From NCBI GenBank assembly GCA_015207365.1, contig JADEXA010000044.1, positions 1 to 64,000 on the forward strand: a DNA stretch of 64,000 nt, read 5' to 3'. Each line of letters begins with the position of its first letter. The stretch's first letter is position 1. Positions 8,161 to 15,419 of the stretch are shown piece after piece. The notes under the pieces are model-generated. The model worked only from the letters and a program-made list of their open reading frames with translations, was not told where the DNA came from and ran no database searches. The translations under genes were made by a program, and so were the position numbers. This DNA comes from Vacuolonema iberomarrocanum LEGE 07170. GTDB taxonomy: Bacteria; Cyanobacteriota; Cyanobacteriia; Elainellales; Elainellaceae.

Positions 8161-9153
8161 ACTTAGACCAATCCAACCAACCAACCAACCTAATCCAATC
8201 GCCCCCCCAAAAGTTCCAGCAGTGATGAACCAAGATCTCCACAGGGGCATCGTTTCTCGTAAAGAGACCCCCAATAAACCGAAGATGCAAAAATTAATAC
8301 TAATATTCGTTGAAATAGCATAATTAATTATGGAAAAGTCTGTTTCCGTAACAATAACGTAAGCGATGGTCATGACTACTGCTAAAGCAATCGCGGGCCA
8401 TATAGCAGATCTTCCCCATAGACAAATTGCCCCAGAGTAAACAAGAGCAATCAAAATGCCGATAAATCCAACACCAGATGATAAGCCTGGAGTAGCAAAA
8501 AAAAGTCCTGTCAAAAATGCCCATAAACAACCCAACCCTATTAGCAGCCAAATTTTAATGGTTTTGGGAATGAGTGGTTGAGCCGTAGGCATATTAACAA
8601 TAATCTGGTTGGGGGATACTCCGTCTACATTTGGTTTCACTTGCTCCACCCTGGATTCTGGATTCCATTCTGGAAGAAGAGCCAGGTAATTATCGGCAAC
8701 ACCTCGAATCCAAATATATTTGTCTTCAATGCGAGAAGCCCTTATCAGATTTACCCTGGAAATCCCCCAAATTAATCCAACCAATATTAAAACGGAACCT
8801 AATGGGATAAAAACCCTGGCAAACTGCTCCAATAAAGCTAAAAAGCACAATATAACCCCTGTCAAGCCAATAACCCAACTTCCCCAAATTGCTCTTTTCC
8901 GCTTGTGCAAAATTTCGTTTTTTACACCAATATAGACATTTGCCTTTTTACAGATAGAAAACGCCACACCCATATATATGATAGGATTCCAAAAAATCAA
9001 TAAGTAGATAGCAGGATGGTGCCAACTTAGAGTCACTTTAAACCGCTTACCATTAGCAGGCTTATTAGTTTTAATACAACGATCAGGAAGCTCAGCATCT
9101 CTACGCATTACCAAACGATTTCTATCACGCCAGACGTTTTTGGAAGCATACAT
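8155..9153 (-). CDS. Polytopic membrane protein of unknown function, 332 aa
   Basis: Not assigned to a named family. The cytosolic N-terminus carries LPDRCIKTNKPANGKRFKVTLSWHHPAIYLL, a Cys-containing segment then TM1. A TM hairpin (WVIGLTGVILCFLALLEQF; VFIPLGSVLILVGLIWGI) is followed by a soluble motif, EDKYIWIRGVADNYLALLPEW. The last 150 residues hold about five more membrane segments. The TAA stop overlaps the attC core at 8154-8160, which argues for a cassette gene. Confidence 0.65.
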   Translation of the reverse strand: MYASKNVWRDRNRLVMRRDAELPDRCIKTNKPANGKRFKVTLSWHHPAIYLLIFWNPIIYMGVAFSICKKANVYIGVKNEILHKRKRAIWGSWVIGLTGVILCFLALLEQFARVFIPLGSVLILVGLIWGISRVNLIRASRIEDKYIWIRGVADNYLALLPEWNPESRVEQVKPNVDGVSPNQIIVNMPTAQPLIPKTIKIWLLIGLGCLWAFLTGLFFATPGLSSGVGFIGILIALVYSGAICLWGRSAIWPAIALAVVMTIAYVIVTETDFSIINYAISTNISINFCIFGLLGVSLRETMPLWRSWFITAGTFGGAIGLGWLVGWIGLSV

Positions 9154-9515
9154 TGCTTGAACCTTCCATAGCAGTTTCTTTCACATGTGAACATCAGGGA
9201 CATATCACAGCAACCTCATCCTATCGGAGAGCTAACGATGTCCATAACCCGCCGCTATTATCCTCTCAAACTCAACAAGCAACCTCTAAACGATCGGGGC
9301 ATGGGCTTGTGAGCCTGCTTATGGAGTCAACACAAATATGGATGAATTTTCAGTCACCCATAAGCATTTTGGGAGAGTGTTCAGGATTTTGTGCGCAACA
9401 GTTGCTATCTAAGCGGTGAAGCGTTCTGGAAAAAGGATAACAAACTGTGAGAGTGCTGCTCGCCAATTTTTAATCGGTCTGTTCCATCGCTTCGAGATAT
9501 TGTTCATCGCCAGAC
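9154..9515. other. Intergenic, no supported gene
   Basis: Short ORFs in both directions lack start signals. An AGCTAAC core-like heptamer occurs at 9230-9236, but I find no partner GTTRRRY at attC distance. Confidence 0.35.
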
Positions 9516-10583
9516 CTATCGATCCCTCAAGATGGCCTGGGCCTGGATTTGCAACTCTGGTGTCTCTATTAGTTGAATAATCTGTTGGCACTTGTCCCAG
9601 ACATCAGAGGCTAAGGGAGAGCGCGCACCATCGATAAATGGATATTCATCCTTGTCGGTATAGGTTGTAATGGGCTTTGCTTGCTGAATAATGGCAAGGA
9701 AGGTACGGTCTTGTGCTATTCCCGATAGTCGATCTTGGGCAATGGAAACCGTGTTGACCCAACGCTCAAATGCCCGCTTCGGATGACCTGCAACTGATTC
9801 TAGGGCAGCCAATTGTAACCCAGCAAGGACTTGGGATTCGGGTTGAGTCAAGCCGTCAACAAGGGTCTTATTCTCAGCTCCGAACGGAATGCCGACGGAA
9901 TTAATCAGGCGTTTTTGGACTGCAATGCAGAGATGCTCATGGAGAAACAGCCAACCCCCCTGTTGAATCAGGCCATACAGCGCCTCCCAAGCATCAACAT
10001 CTAGGGTACAGCCCAAAGTCCCTTGGCAGAAGTCGATTCGACCGCAATGGCGAAACCCATATAAGCTTTTGAAGAAAGCATCAATCTGTATCTTCCCCCG
10101 GACATTCTGGCTCCACCCTTTGGGGTAGAGCGGGGTATAGCTATAGTCTAATCGTGGCGAAATATTCCACAGTTTTCCCCAAAGCTGACCCGCAACCTGG
10201 CGAGTGACGGTTGCTATCAAGGGCTGCAACAGGTTGTTTTGTAAGGAAACAACGTTGCCGGGATTGTGCCAGCAAGAACTCGACCAGAAGGAATCTGGAA
10301 TATCAAATAGACTTTCAAAGACATGAATCTCGGGTGTCGGGAAGTTCAGGCAGTTGTAAGCCTTAGCAACTGATCCTTGAATTGCTGCTTCAGATGAAGT
10401 GTCGGTGGGAAACGTCAAGTTTCGCCACTTCTTCCGGTAATCAACAAGTTGGTCTTCCTGAGCAGGAATTAGCTGACTAATTTTCTGGGTTTCCGCCATG
10501 GCGAGGTTGACTAGCTCAAACAGCTTGCTTTCAGTGGATGGGGCGATCGCATATCTGATAGGTACGATAGGGCGATCGCTCAT
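9516..10583 (-). CDS. Hypothetical protein, 355 aa (cassette gene)
   Basis: Soluble protein starting MSDRPIVPIRYAIAPST; the ATG at 10583 lies 20 bp inside the cassette boundary at 10603. It is rich in Trp, Gln and Leu with no TM segments. Recognisable stretches are a central YGFRHCGRIDFCQGTLGC and WEALYGLIQQGGWLFLHEHLCIAVQKR, resembling proteins of unknown function that carry long domains with conserved W/C residues. I assign no activity. A degenerate copy of its first codons lies at 11891-11961. Confidence 0.62.
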   Translation of the reverse strand: MSDRPIVPIRYAIAPSTESKLFELVNLAMAETQKISQLIPAQEDQLVDYRKKWRNLTFPTDTSSEAAIQGSVAKAYNCLNFPTPEIHVFESLFDIPDSFWSSSCWHNPGNVVSLQNNLLQPLIATVTRQVAGQLWGKLWNISPRLDYSYTPLYPKGWSQNVRGKIQIDAFFKSLYGFRHCGRIDFCQGTLGCTLDVDAWEALYGLIQQGGWLFLHEHLCIAVQKRLINSVGIPFGAENKTLVDGLTQPESQVLAGLQLAALESVAGHPKRAFERWVNTVSIAQDRLSGIAQDRTFLAIIQQAKPITTYTDKDEYPFIDGARSPLASDVWDKCQQIIQLIETPELQIQAQAILRDR

Positions 10584-10602
10584 GCTTTGCTCTACTTGAG
10601 CA

Positions 10603-10694
10603 ACCTAACGTTTTTGAGCTTAGGGGCGCGGTCGGGAATTCCAACGAAGCCTTGGTACACAGGCCACCGCCTCCCCTGCAGCGAGGCGTTAGGC
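10603..10694 (-). other. attC-like recombination site
   Basis: ACCTAAC (10603-10609) and GTTAGGC (10688-10694), 92 bp. Inner complementary arms are CTTAGGGG and CCCCTGCAGCGAGG. It sits exactly between two minus-strand genes (stop at 10724, next start at 10583). Confidence 0.72.
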
Positions 10695-10723
10695 AGAGCC
10701 TATCCGAGCGCCGTAAGACCCGC

Positions 10724-11218
10724 TTACTCATCTTTGATACGCCCCTGTCGAACGGGTTTACCCGGAACAACGAATATTCTGTACCACTCTAAATCCTTGC
10801 GTGCAGCCAGTTGCTCGTCAGTTAGCTCGTTATCTTCACCTAGACTCAGCTGATCGATGCCAATATTGCAACCAGCAACGAAAACTGAATAATCACCTTT
10901 CGGAAGATTGAGTGATATTGGAGGTTCGTTGTCTATCACCGACATGATATGGATTTCTCCTGTATTGCAACTGAGACCCACACAAGTAACCCGTTGCCAG
11001 GGTTCTAGCTCTGGCGGCTCATCGGCGATCGCTACCTCAATCCAATGATCATTAAGGTCAGCCTCAGTTCCAACCATGCGAAATCTATCATTTCCGGCGA
11101 AGCCTCTCTCTAAATCACCCTCACCCCAGTTTGACTCCTCAGTGAAAGCCATGATGTCATCGCAAATTGCCAGTTGGTAATGACTAGCGAAGATTCGAGT
11201 TGCAGCTACGATTTGCAT
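10724..11218 (-). CDS. Hypothetical protein, 164 aa (cassette gene)
   Basis: MQIVAATRIFASHYQLAICDD...; soluble, acidic, probably beta-rich (DHWIEVAIADEPPELEPWQRVTCVGLSC; GDYSVFVAGCNIGIDQLSLGED). It resembles small stand-alone proteins often found in cassettes or near contact-dependent loci, but I do not recognise a family. The start is 16 bp inside the GTCTAAC core at 11234; an attC follows the stop. Confidence 0.62.
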   Translation of the reverse strand: MQIVAATRIFASHYQLAICDDIMAFTEESNWGEGDLERGFAGNDRFRMVGTEADLNDHWIEVAIADEPPELEPWQRVTCVGLSCNTGEIHIMSVIDNEPPISLNLPKGDYSVFVAGCNIGIDQLSLGEDNELTDEQLAARKDLEWYRIFVVPGKPVRQGRIKDE

Positions 11219-11233
11219 GGATAACCTGCGACT

Positions 11234-11575
11234 GTCTAACGACTAGATTTGAAGCGGGGCGAAGCCTAACGAACGTGAGTTCGGGATAACGCCTTGGCGA
11301 CTAAAGTCGCGGCTATCAGAACGAAGTCCGCCGTTGCGGACTACAAAAACTCGTAGTTTGAGAACCCGCGCAGGCGGGTTTCGTTCCGCTAGTCGCGGTT
11401 TCAACCGCCAGATTTTCTTGTCCCGAACTCACGTTAACGATGTATTCAACGTCAGTTCTGCTGGATAATCCCCCACCTGCCTGAAGATATATCGCAAATC
11501 TGACGGATAGTCCTCAGTTTTGTAGATGTTATACAGCATCTTCACTGTCTAATGCCATGACTTCGAGGTGTTAGA
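11234..11575 (-). other. Candidate attC interrupted by a MITE
   Basis: GTCTAAC at 11234-11240 is a canonical core at the head of the 164-aa cassette. The nearest inverse core is GTTAGAC at 11569-11575. Between them sits the 162-bp element 11273-11434 with its target duplication. Removing it leaves about 174 bp, long for an attC but possible. The exact right end is uncertain. Confidence 0.42.
11273..11434. mobile_element. MITE with 14-bp inverted ends and 6-bp target duplication
   Basis: Ends ACGTGAGTTCGGGA and TCCCGAACTCACGT are exact inverse repeats. TAACGA flanks both sides (11267-11272, 11435-11440). The interior has smaller hairpins (GTCGCGGC, CCGCCGTTGCGG) and no ORF. The ACGTGAGTTCGGGA ends look like a known cyanobacterial MITE family, from memory. 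Confidence 0.85.
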
Positions 11576-11890
11576 CAGCAGCTCTGATAGTCAACATGAG
11601 GTCAGAACCAAGCAGGGCATATGCGGTCGCGATCGCATTTCTGGGGTGATGTGGGGCGATCGCACCTCTCCAGTGCCTTGACTGAAAACAAAGTTCTGAC
11701 AATATAACAAACTTCCATAACTCCTTATTAGATGGAAATTTTCTGCCTAACACCCCAATATTAGCGATTAGGTGAACAGATTCAATCTAATCGACCGTTT
11801 TCCTGGATGACCCAACTGTTTACGATGATTTGTCGCCATGTTGCAGGTGCTCTACTTATGCAGTTCAGTCCTCGTCCTACAAAATTGATC

Positions 11891-11961
11891 GGGCGATCAC
11901 ATATTTGATTAGGTACGATATGGCGATCGCTCATACTTTGCTCTACTTGAGCGACCTAACG
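11891..11961 (-). repeat. Degenerate copy of the cassette head at 10541-10610
   Basis: About 70 bp match, with a one-base indel, the start of the 355-aa gene plus its cassette boundary (GCGATCGCTCAT, CTTTGCTCTACTTGAGC, ACCTAACG). On the minus strand it begins MSDRHIVP then leaves the reading frame: a truncated duplicate cassette head. The remaining DNA to 11576 on this strand shows only a doubtful 60-codon ORF ending in GTCTAAC. Confidence 0.75.
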
Positions 11962-12042
11962 ACCTCGTTCACCCGCTGCCAGTCACCTTTCGGACTTAAC
12001 CAGCAAACTCGATACAGTCGGTGTGCAACGGAATTGTTAGAC
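11954..12042 (-). other. attC-like recombination site
   Basis: ACCTAAC (11954-11960) and GTTAGAC (12036-12042), 89 bp. The minus strand begins GTCTAACAATTCCGTTGC, close to the classical start of a 59-base element. Located after the VOC gene. Confidence 0.72.
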
Positions 12043-12080
12043 GGTAAGGCGACCTACTCTGTGCCATTACACAACGACTG

Positions 12081-12425
12081 TTAGCTATTAGGTAACTGGT
12101 GTAACCCAAAGCGAATGCCTTGAGGATCACGGCAAGCACAAAACTTCCCAAAGCCAGGTTCGTCAGGGCTCGGTTCGTCTGTTTCTCCTCCCAACTCCTT
12201 AACCTGTGCGACTGCTGCTATTAGATCAGGAACATCGAAAAAGATAAAAAATTGAGGTTCTGGATCATTGCCATGTAATCCGGCTTTAATCGCTGGCGTT
12301 TGAAACCAGCCTTCATTATCACTACCCATCGGATGAAAGCTCCACCCAAAAAGTTGTTCGAAAAAGGCACGAGAAACTGCTGCATCTTTCGCGCCGATTT
12401 CAAGATAAGATACTTCGCCAGACAT
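12081..12425 (-). CDS. VOC/glyoxalase-fold family protein
   Basis: Small vicinal-oxygen-chelate protein (114 aa from the ATG at 12425, with AGGAGA upstream). It begins MSGEVSYLEIGAKDAAVSRAFFEQLFGWSF, a typical first beta-alpha-beta unit, and ends DPQGIRFGLHQ, the metal-side motif of the fold. Many such proteins are dioxygenases, isomerases or antibiotic-binding proteins; the substrate cannot be told. It follows the AraC gene by about 80 bp on the same strand with no attC between, so both may share one cassette. Common cargo in chromosomal integrons. Confidence 0.8.
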   Translation of the reverse strand: MSGEVSYLEIGAKDAAVSRAFFEQLFGWSFHPMGSDNEGWFQTPAIKAGLHGNDPEPQFFIFFDVPDLIAAVAQVKELGGETDEPSPDEPGFGKFCACRDPQGIRFGLHQLPNS

Positions 12426-12505
12426 TTTAAGTCTCCTGACTCTAATGGACAAAACATTACGGTAGCTCTAATCAGGCATGATGTCTTGAATAAAATTGAC
12501 CTTGT

Positions 12506-13405
12506 CTACTGATTGATGATGTCACTAGGAGTGCCGAGAAGGTCAGGGAAATGTGCTGTTTGGTACACTGCTGGAGAACATCCAGCGAACCTACGAAATT
12601 CTCTTGTAAAGTGGCTTTGGTCACTATAACCACATGTTGTTGCGATTTCACTCAGCGCATAATTTTTTGAATTAGTTAGAAGTTGATGAGCACGAGTAAA
12701 TCGAATCCGACGAGCAGCGGCTTTTGGTGTAATCCCAATTTGCTCTCGAAAACAGGTTGCAAAATGTCGATCGCTCCAACCTATTTCTCTAGCAAGCTCC
12801 CGAATTGAAATGCACCCACCATAGCTTTCAAGCTGTCCCCAAGCCCATTGAACTTCCGATCGAATGATCTGGTTTGATCTGGCAAATTTTTCTAAAAGGA
12901 ATTGCTCCACTATAGTAAAGTGCTGCTGCCAAGAAGAACCCTTGCTCAATTGTTCAACGAGCAAATTCACATCACTCCCCCAAAGGACTTTTAAGTCAAC
13001 AATTCCTTGCGTCAACTCAGCAGATGCTCCACAGAAGAGCTTGTTTGCGACCCACGGAAGAAGTTCGATCTCAATACAACGTTGAACTCCTCCGTGTTCA
13101 ACAATCAAAGGCTTTTCACCTAATCCAACCACAAAGGCTTGCGATTGAGTCAATGTCGTGGAACCCACGGGATTGATCCACAGGCGATCGCCGAAGCCCA
13201 AAATTACGGTGACTCGATCTTTAGGTATCTCAAGCCGACGAACAGGACGACCCGCATCTTCGTAATAGCCACTATAGGAACAAGCCAAACTTTTGAAATT
13301 TTCAGATGGCATTCCCGCCACATACTCCCACGAAGCCATAGTCAAATCGATGTCTGTTTCCTTATCCGCGCCATCAGCCATTTTACTCTTCCTCGACTGC
13401 AACAT
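12506..13405 (-). CDS. AraC-family transcription regulator
   Basis: DNA-binding activator type, about 299 aa. The C-terminal 100 residues carry the double HTH: ISIRELAREIGWSDRHFATCFREQIGITPKAAARRIRF and YALSEIATTCGYSDQSHFTREFRRFAGCSPAVYQ. The N-terminus (about 40-180) looks like a cupin-type sensor (RRLEIPKDRVTVILGFGDRLWI). Its likely target is the VOC gene directly downstream. The start could instead be the internal Met at residue 9 (MADGAD). The start lies 31 bp inside the cassette core at 13439. Confidence 0.88.
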   Translation of the reverse strand: MLQSRKSKMADGADKETDIDLTMASWEYVAGMPSENFKSLACSYSGYYEDAGRPVRRLEIPKDRVTVILGFGDRLWINPVGSTTLTQSQAFVVGLGEKPLIVEHGGVQRCIEIELLPWVANKLFCGASAELTQGIVDLKVLWGSDVNLLVEQLSKGSSWQQHFTIVEQFLLEKFARSNQIIRSEVQWAWGQLESYGGCISIRELAREIGWSDRHFATCFREQIGITPKAAARRIRFTRAHQLLTNSKNYALSEIATTCGYSDQSHFTREFRRFAGCSPAVYQTAHFPDLLGTPSDIINQ

Positions 13406-13438
13406 TCGGAACTGAGGCTAAGGCCGTGACTGAGTGCT

Positions 13439-13530
13439 GTCTAACGACTGGCGCGTCACCGGACGGCGACACACTTTGCATCATAATTGATAGCGTAAGC
13501 CTCCGTTCCGTGTGCACGCGCTTGTTATGC
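13439..13530 (-). other. attC-like site of the GST cassette
   Basis: GTCTAAC (13439-13445) and GTTATGC (13524-13530), 92 bp. Inner arms GACTGGCGCGTCACCGG and CCGTTCCGTGTGCACGCGC are partly complementary. GTTATGC also occurs at the other end of the cassette (minus strand of 14230-14236), as expected when the first cassette is joined to attI. Confidence 0.75.
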
Positions 13531-13545
13531 CTTGGTTATGTGCGC

Positions 13546-14199
13546 CTAGAATGCAAGGCGACCATAAAGTTCGTCAAACGGAACAAGTACGTTTTTGCAG
13601 AAGGCTGGTCGTTCCCGAAGGCGTGCGAACCACGCCATGACATTAGTCGGCTCTTCGACTGGTAAACCGATAGAGAAGTAGCGATGTAGCGCTGTTCCCG
13701 CAGGGATGTCGGCCACCGTGAAACGCTTGCCTGCCATGTAGTCGTGGCAGGCAAGATGTGTGTCCAACGCACGGAAATGCTTCTGGCAAATCTCTACGGC
13801 ACTCTGAATCTCTACAAGATTGCGTTGAGATTCTGGTGTTCGGTAGTAGCCCCAGAATAGACTCATGAAGCTAGGCTGTAGGGCAGTAGCAGCCCAGTCG
13901 ATCCATCGGTCAGCTAAAGACCTATGAAAGGGGGCTTCTATCCAAAGGTTGTCGCAGGAGTGCTTGGAACAGAGATATCTGATGATGGAATTTGATTCCC
14001 AGACCGAACCCTCTTCGTCACGAAGAACTGGAACCAAGCCATGGGGATTCATTAAGAGGAACTCAGGATCATCCAGTCCGCCATAGCTGCCACCAGCATT
14101 TCTATGCTCGTATTGCAGTCCAAGTTCGTCCAGAGTCCACAGCACCTTCTGGACATTAAACGACGTGCGTCGCCCCCAAATCGTAATAGTTGCGGTCAT
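13546..14199 (-). CDS. Glutathione S-transferase family protein
   Basis: Cytosolic GST-like protein, 217 aa. Thioredoxin-fold N-terminal domain (about 1-80): TITIWGRRTSFNVQKVLWTLDELGL, then the cis-Pro region NPHGLVPVLRD and the glutathione-binding WESNSIIRYL. All-helical C-terminal domain (about 90-210) with FTVADIPAGTALHRYF, the N-capping motif of the GST core. Likely detoxification or thiol chemistry; the substrate is unknown. First gene of the putative cassette array, divergent from the integrase, with an attC right after the stop. Confidence 0.9.
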   Translation of the reverse strand: MTATITIWGRRTSFNVQKVLWTLDELGLQYEHRNAGGSYGGLDDPEFLLMNPHGLVPVLRDEEGSVWESNSIIRYLCSKHSCDNLWIEAPFHRSLADRWIDWAATALQPSFMSLFWGYYRTPESQRNLVEIQSAVEICQKHFRALDTHLACHDYMAGKRFTVADIPAGTALHRYFSIGLPVEEPTNVMAWFARLRERPAFCKNVLVPFDELYGRLAF

Positions 14200-14424
14200 T
14201 CAGATGTGCTGCGATAGGTAGAGTGTGAGGCATAACTATATATTCAGCGTCAGATCTGGTGGATAAGATCCTCATTTCCAGATCTTATACGTCACTTTTG
14301 GGTGATAACACCCTGATTTACAGAACTTATACGTCAAAAGTGACGTATAAGTTCTGTAAATCAGGGTGTTATCTGTCACTTTTGACCGTTAAGCACCCAT
14401 CTAGGGACGTTATCCGCATTTACC
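14200..14424. promoter_or_regulatory. Putative attI/promoter region between integrase and first cassette
   Basis: Read on the minus strand, GTTATGC (14236-14230) is a plausible attI-cassette junction. Next to it, 14231-14271 holds a 41-bp sequence recurring in altered form at 11433-11472 and 25404-25444. A near-perfect palindrome (arms 14305-14337 and 14342-14374) and three copies of GTCACTTTTG follow. An integron attI would lie here, but the exact site is not proven. Confidence 0.5.
14305..14374. repeat. Long palindrome upstream of intI
   Basis: 33-bp arms around AAAG; the tip reads CTTATACGTCA-AAAG-TGACGTATAAG. A further partial copy of the tip arm lies at 14284-14301. It could be a repeat element, a regulatory hairpin or part of attI. 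Confidence 0.8.
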
Positions 14425-15393
14425 ATGGCACCATCTAAACCACCTCGCCTGCTCGATCAAGTCAGAGAGGTTGCTCGGTTAAAGCACTTTAGCCTTGCGA
14501 CTGAAAAATCATATGTCTACTACATTCGGGATTTCATCCTGTTTCATAACAAGCAACATCCCAAAGAGATGGGAGCACCTGAAATCAGGGCTTATTTATC
14601 GCACCTGGCAATTCAGCGTAACGTAGCTGCCTCGACGCAAACGGTCGCTCTGAGTGCTCTGCTGTTTTTGTACCGTCAGGTATTAGATATTGAATTGCCA
14701 TACATAGAGAATATTGAACGAGCGAGGCGCTCCCAACGCTTGCCAGTTGTTTTTACGCGTTCAGAAGTGAAGTGCATTCTCGCGAACCTCGACGGTATCC
14801 AACATCTGATAGTCAGTTTGCTCTACGGTACGGGGATACGCTTGATAGAAGGGTTACGCTTACGTGTCAAGGATTTAGATTTTGAATATCATCAAATCAC
14901 CGTTCGCGATGGCAAAGGTCAGAAAGATCGTCTTACGATGCTGCCCGGCTAACTGATCGAGCCATTGCAGCAGCAATTGCAAAAAGCGAAACAGTTACAT
15001 GAGCAGGACTTAGCAATGGGGTACGGCACCGTGGAGATGCCCTATGCTTTAGCTCGTAAATATCCAAATGCCCACAGTGAATGGAAATGGCAATTTGTGT
15101 TTCCCTCCTGGAAGCGTTCTGTAGATCCTCGAACCAAGATTGTGAGACGACATCATGTTTATGAGCGATCCGTACAAAGAGCCGTAAAGCAGGCTGTTCA
15201 GCGTGCTGGTATTACTAAGCATGGTGGCTGTCATACCTTTCGCCATAGCTTCGCTACCCACCTGCTCGAAGATGGCTATGATATTCGTACGGTTCAGGAG
15301 TTGTTAGGCCACAAGGATGTAAAGACCACGATGATTTATACTCATGTCTTAAATCGTGGAGGACGAGGAGTGCGAAGTCCATTGGATGCTTGA
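14425..15393 (+). pseudogene. intI: Integron integrase IntI, interrupted by one in-frame stop
   Basis: Tyrosine recombinase that joins cassettes at attI/attC. The two halves (14425-14952 and from 14953) lie in the same frame, separated only by TAA at 14950-14952 in RLTMLPG*LIEPLQQQLQ. The SAM-like N-domain covers about 10-95. Catalytic pieces are intact: Arg in LLYGTGIRLIEGLRLRVKDLD; HTFRHSFATHLLEDG (HxxR); LLGHKDVKTTMIYTHV (His and nucleophilic Tyr). The extra IntI-specific patch is present (ALARKYPNAHSEWKWQFVF), which separates it from XerC/D, as does the end GVRSPLDA. Total length about 322 codons, normal for IntI. A single substitution (for example AAA or CAA to TAA) explains the lesion, so decay is recent or a sequencing error. 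Divergent from the GST-first cassette row. Confidence 0.92.
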
Positions 15394-15419
15394 ATCCCTT
15401 ACAGGGAAACGCTATTGGT

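Noticed and set aside
12081..13405. Separate cassettes for the AraC and VOC genes
   Set aside because: No core sites or inverted arms in the interval; they more likely share one cassette.
14950..14952. Recoded stop codon (selenocysteine or readthrough) in intI
   Set aside because: The codon is TAA with no known recoding signal and the position is not catalytic; a mutation is simpler.
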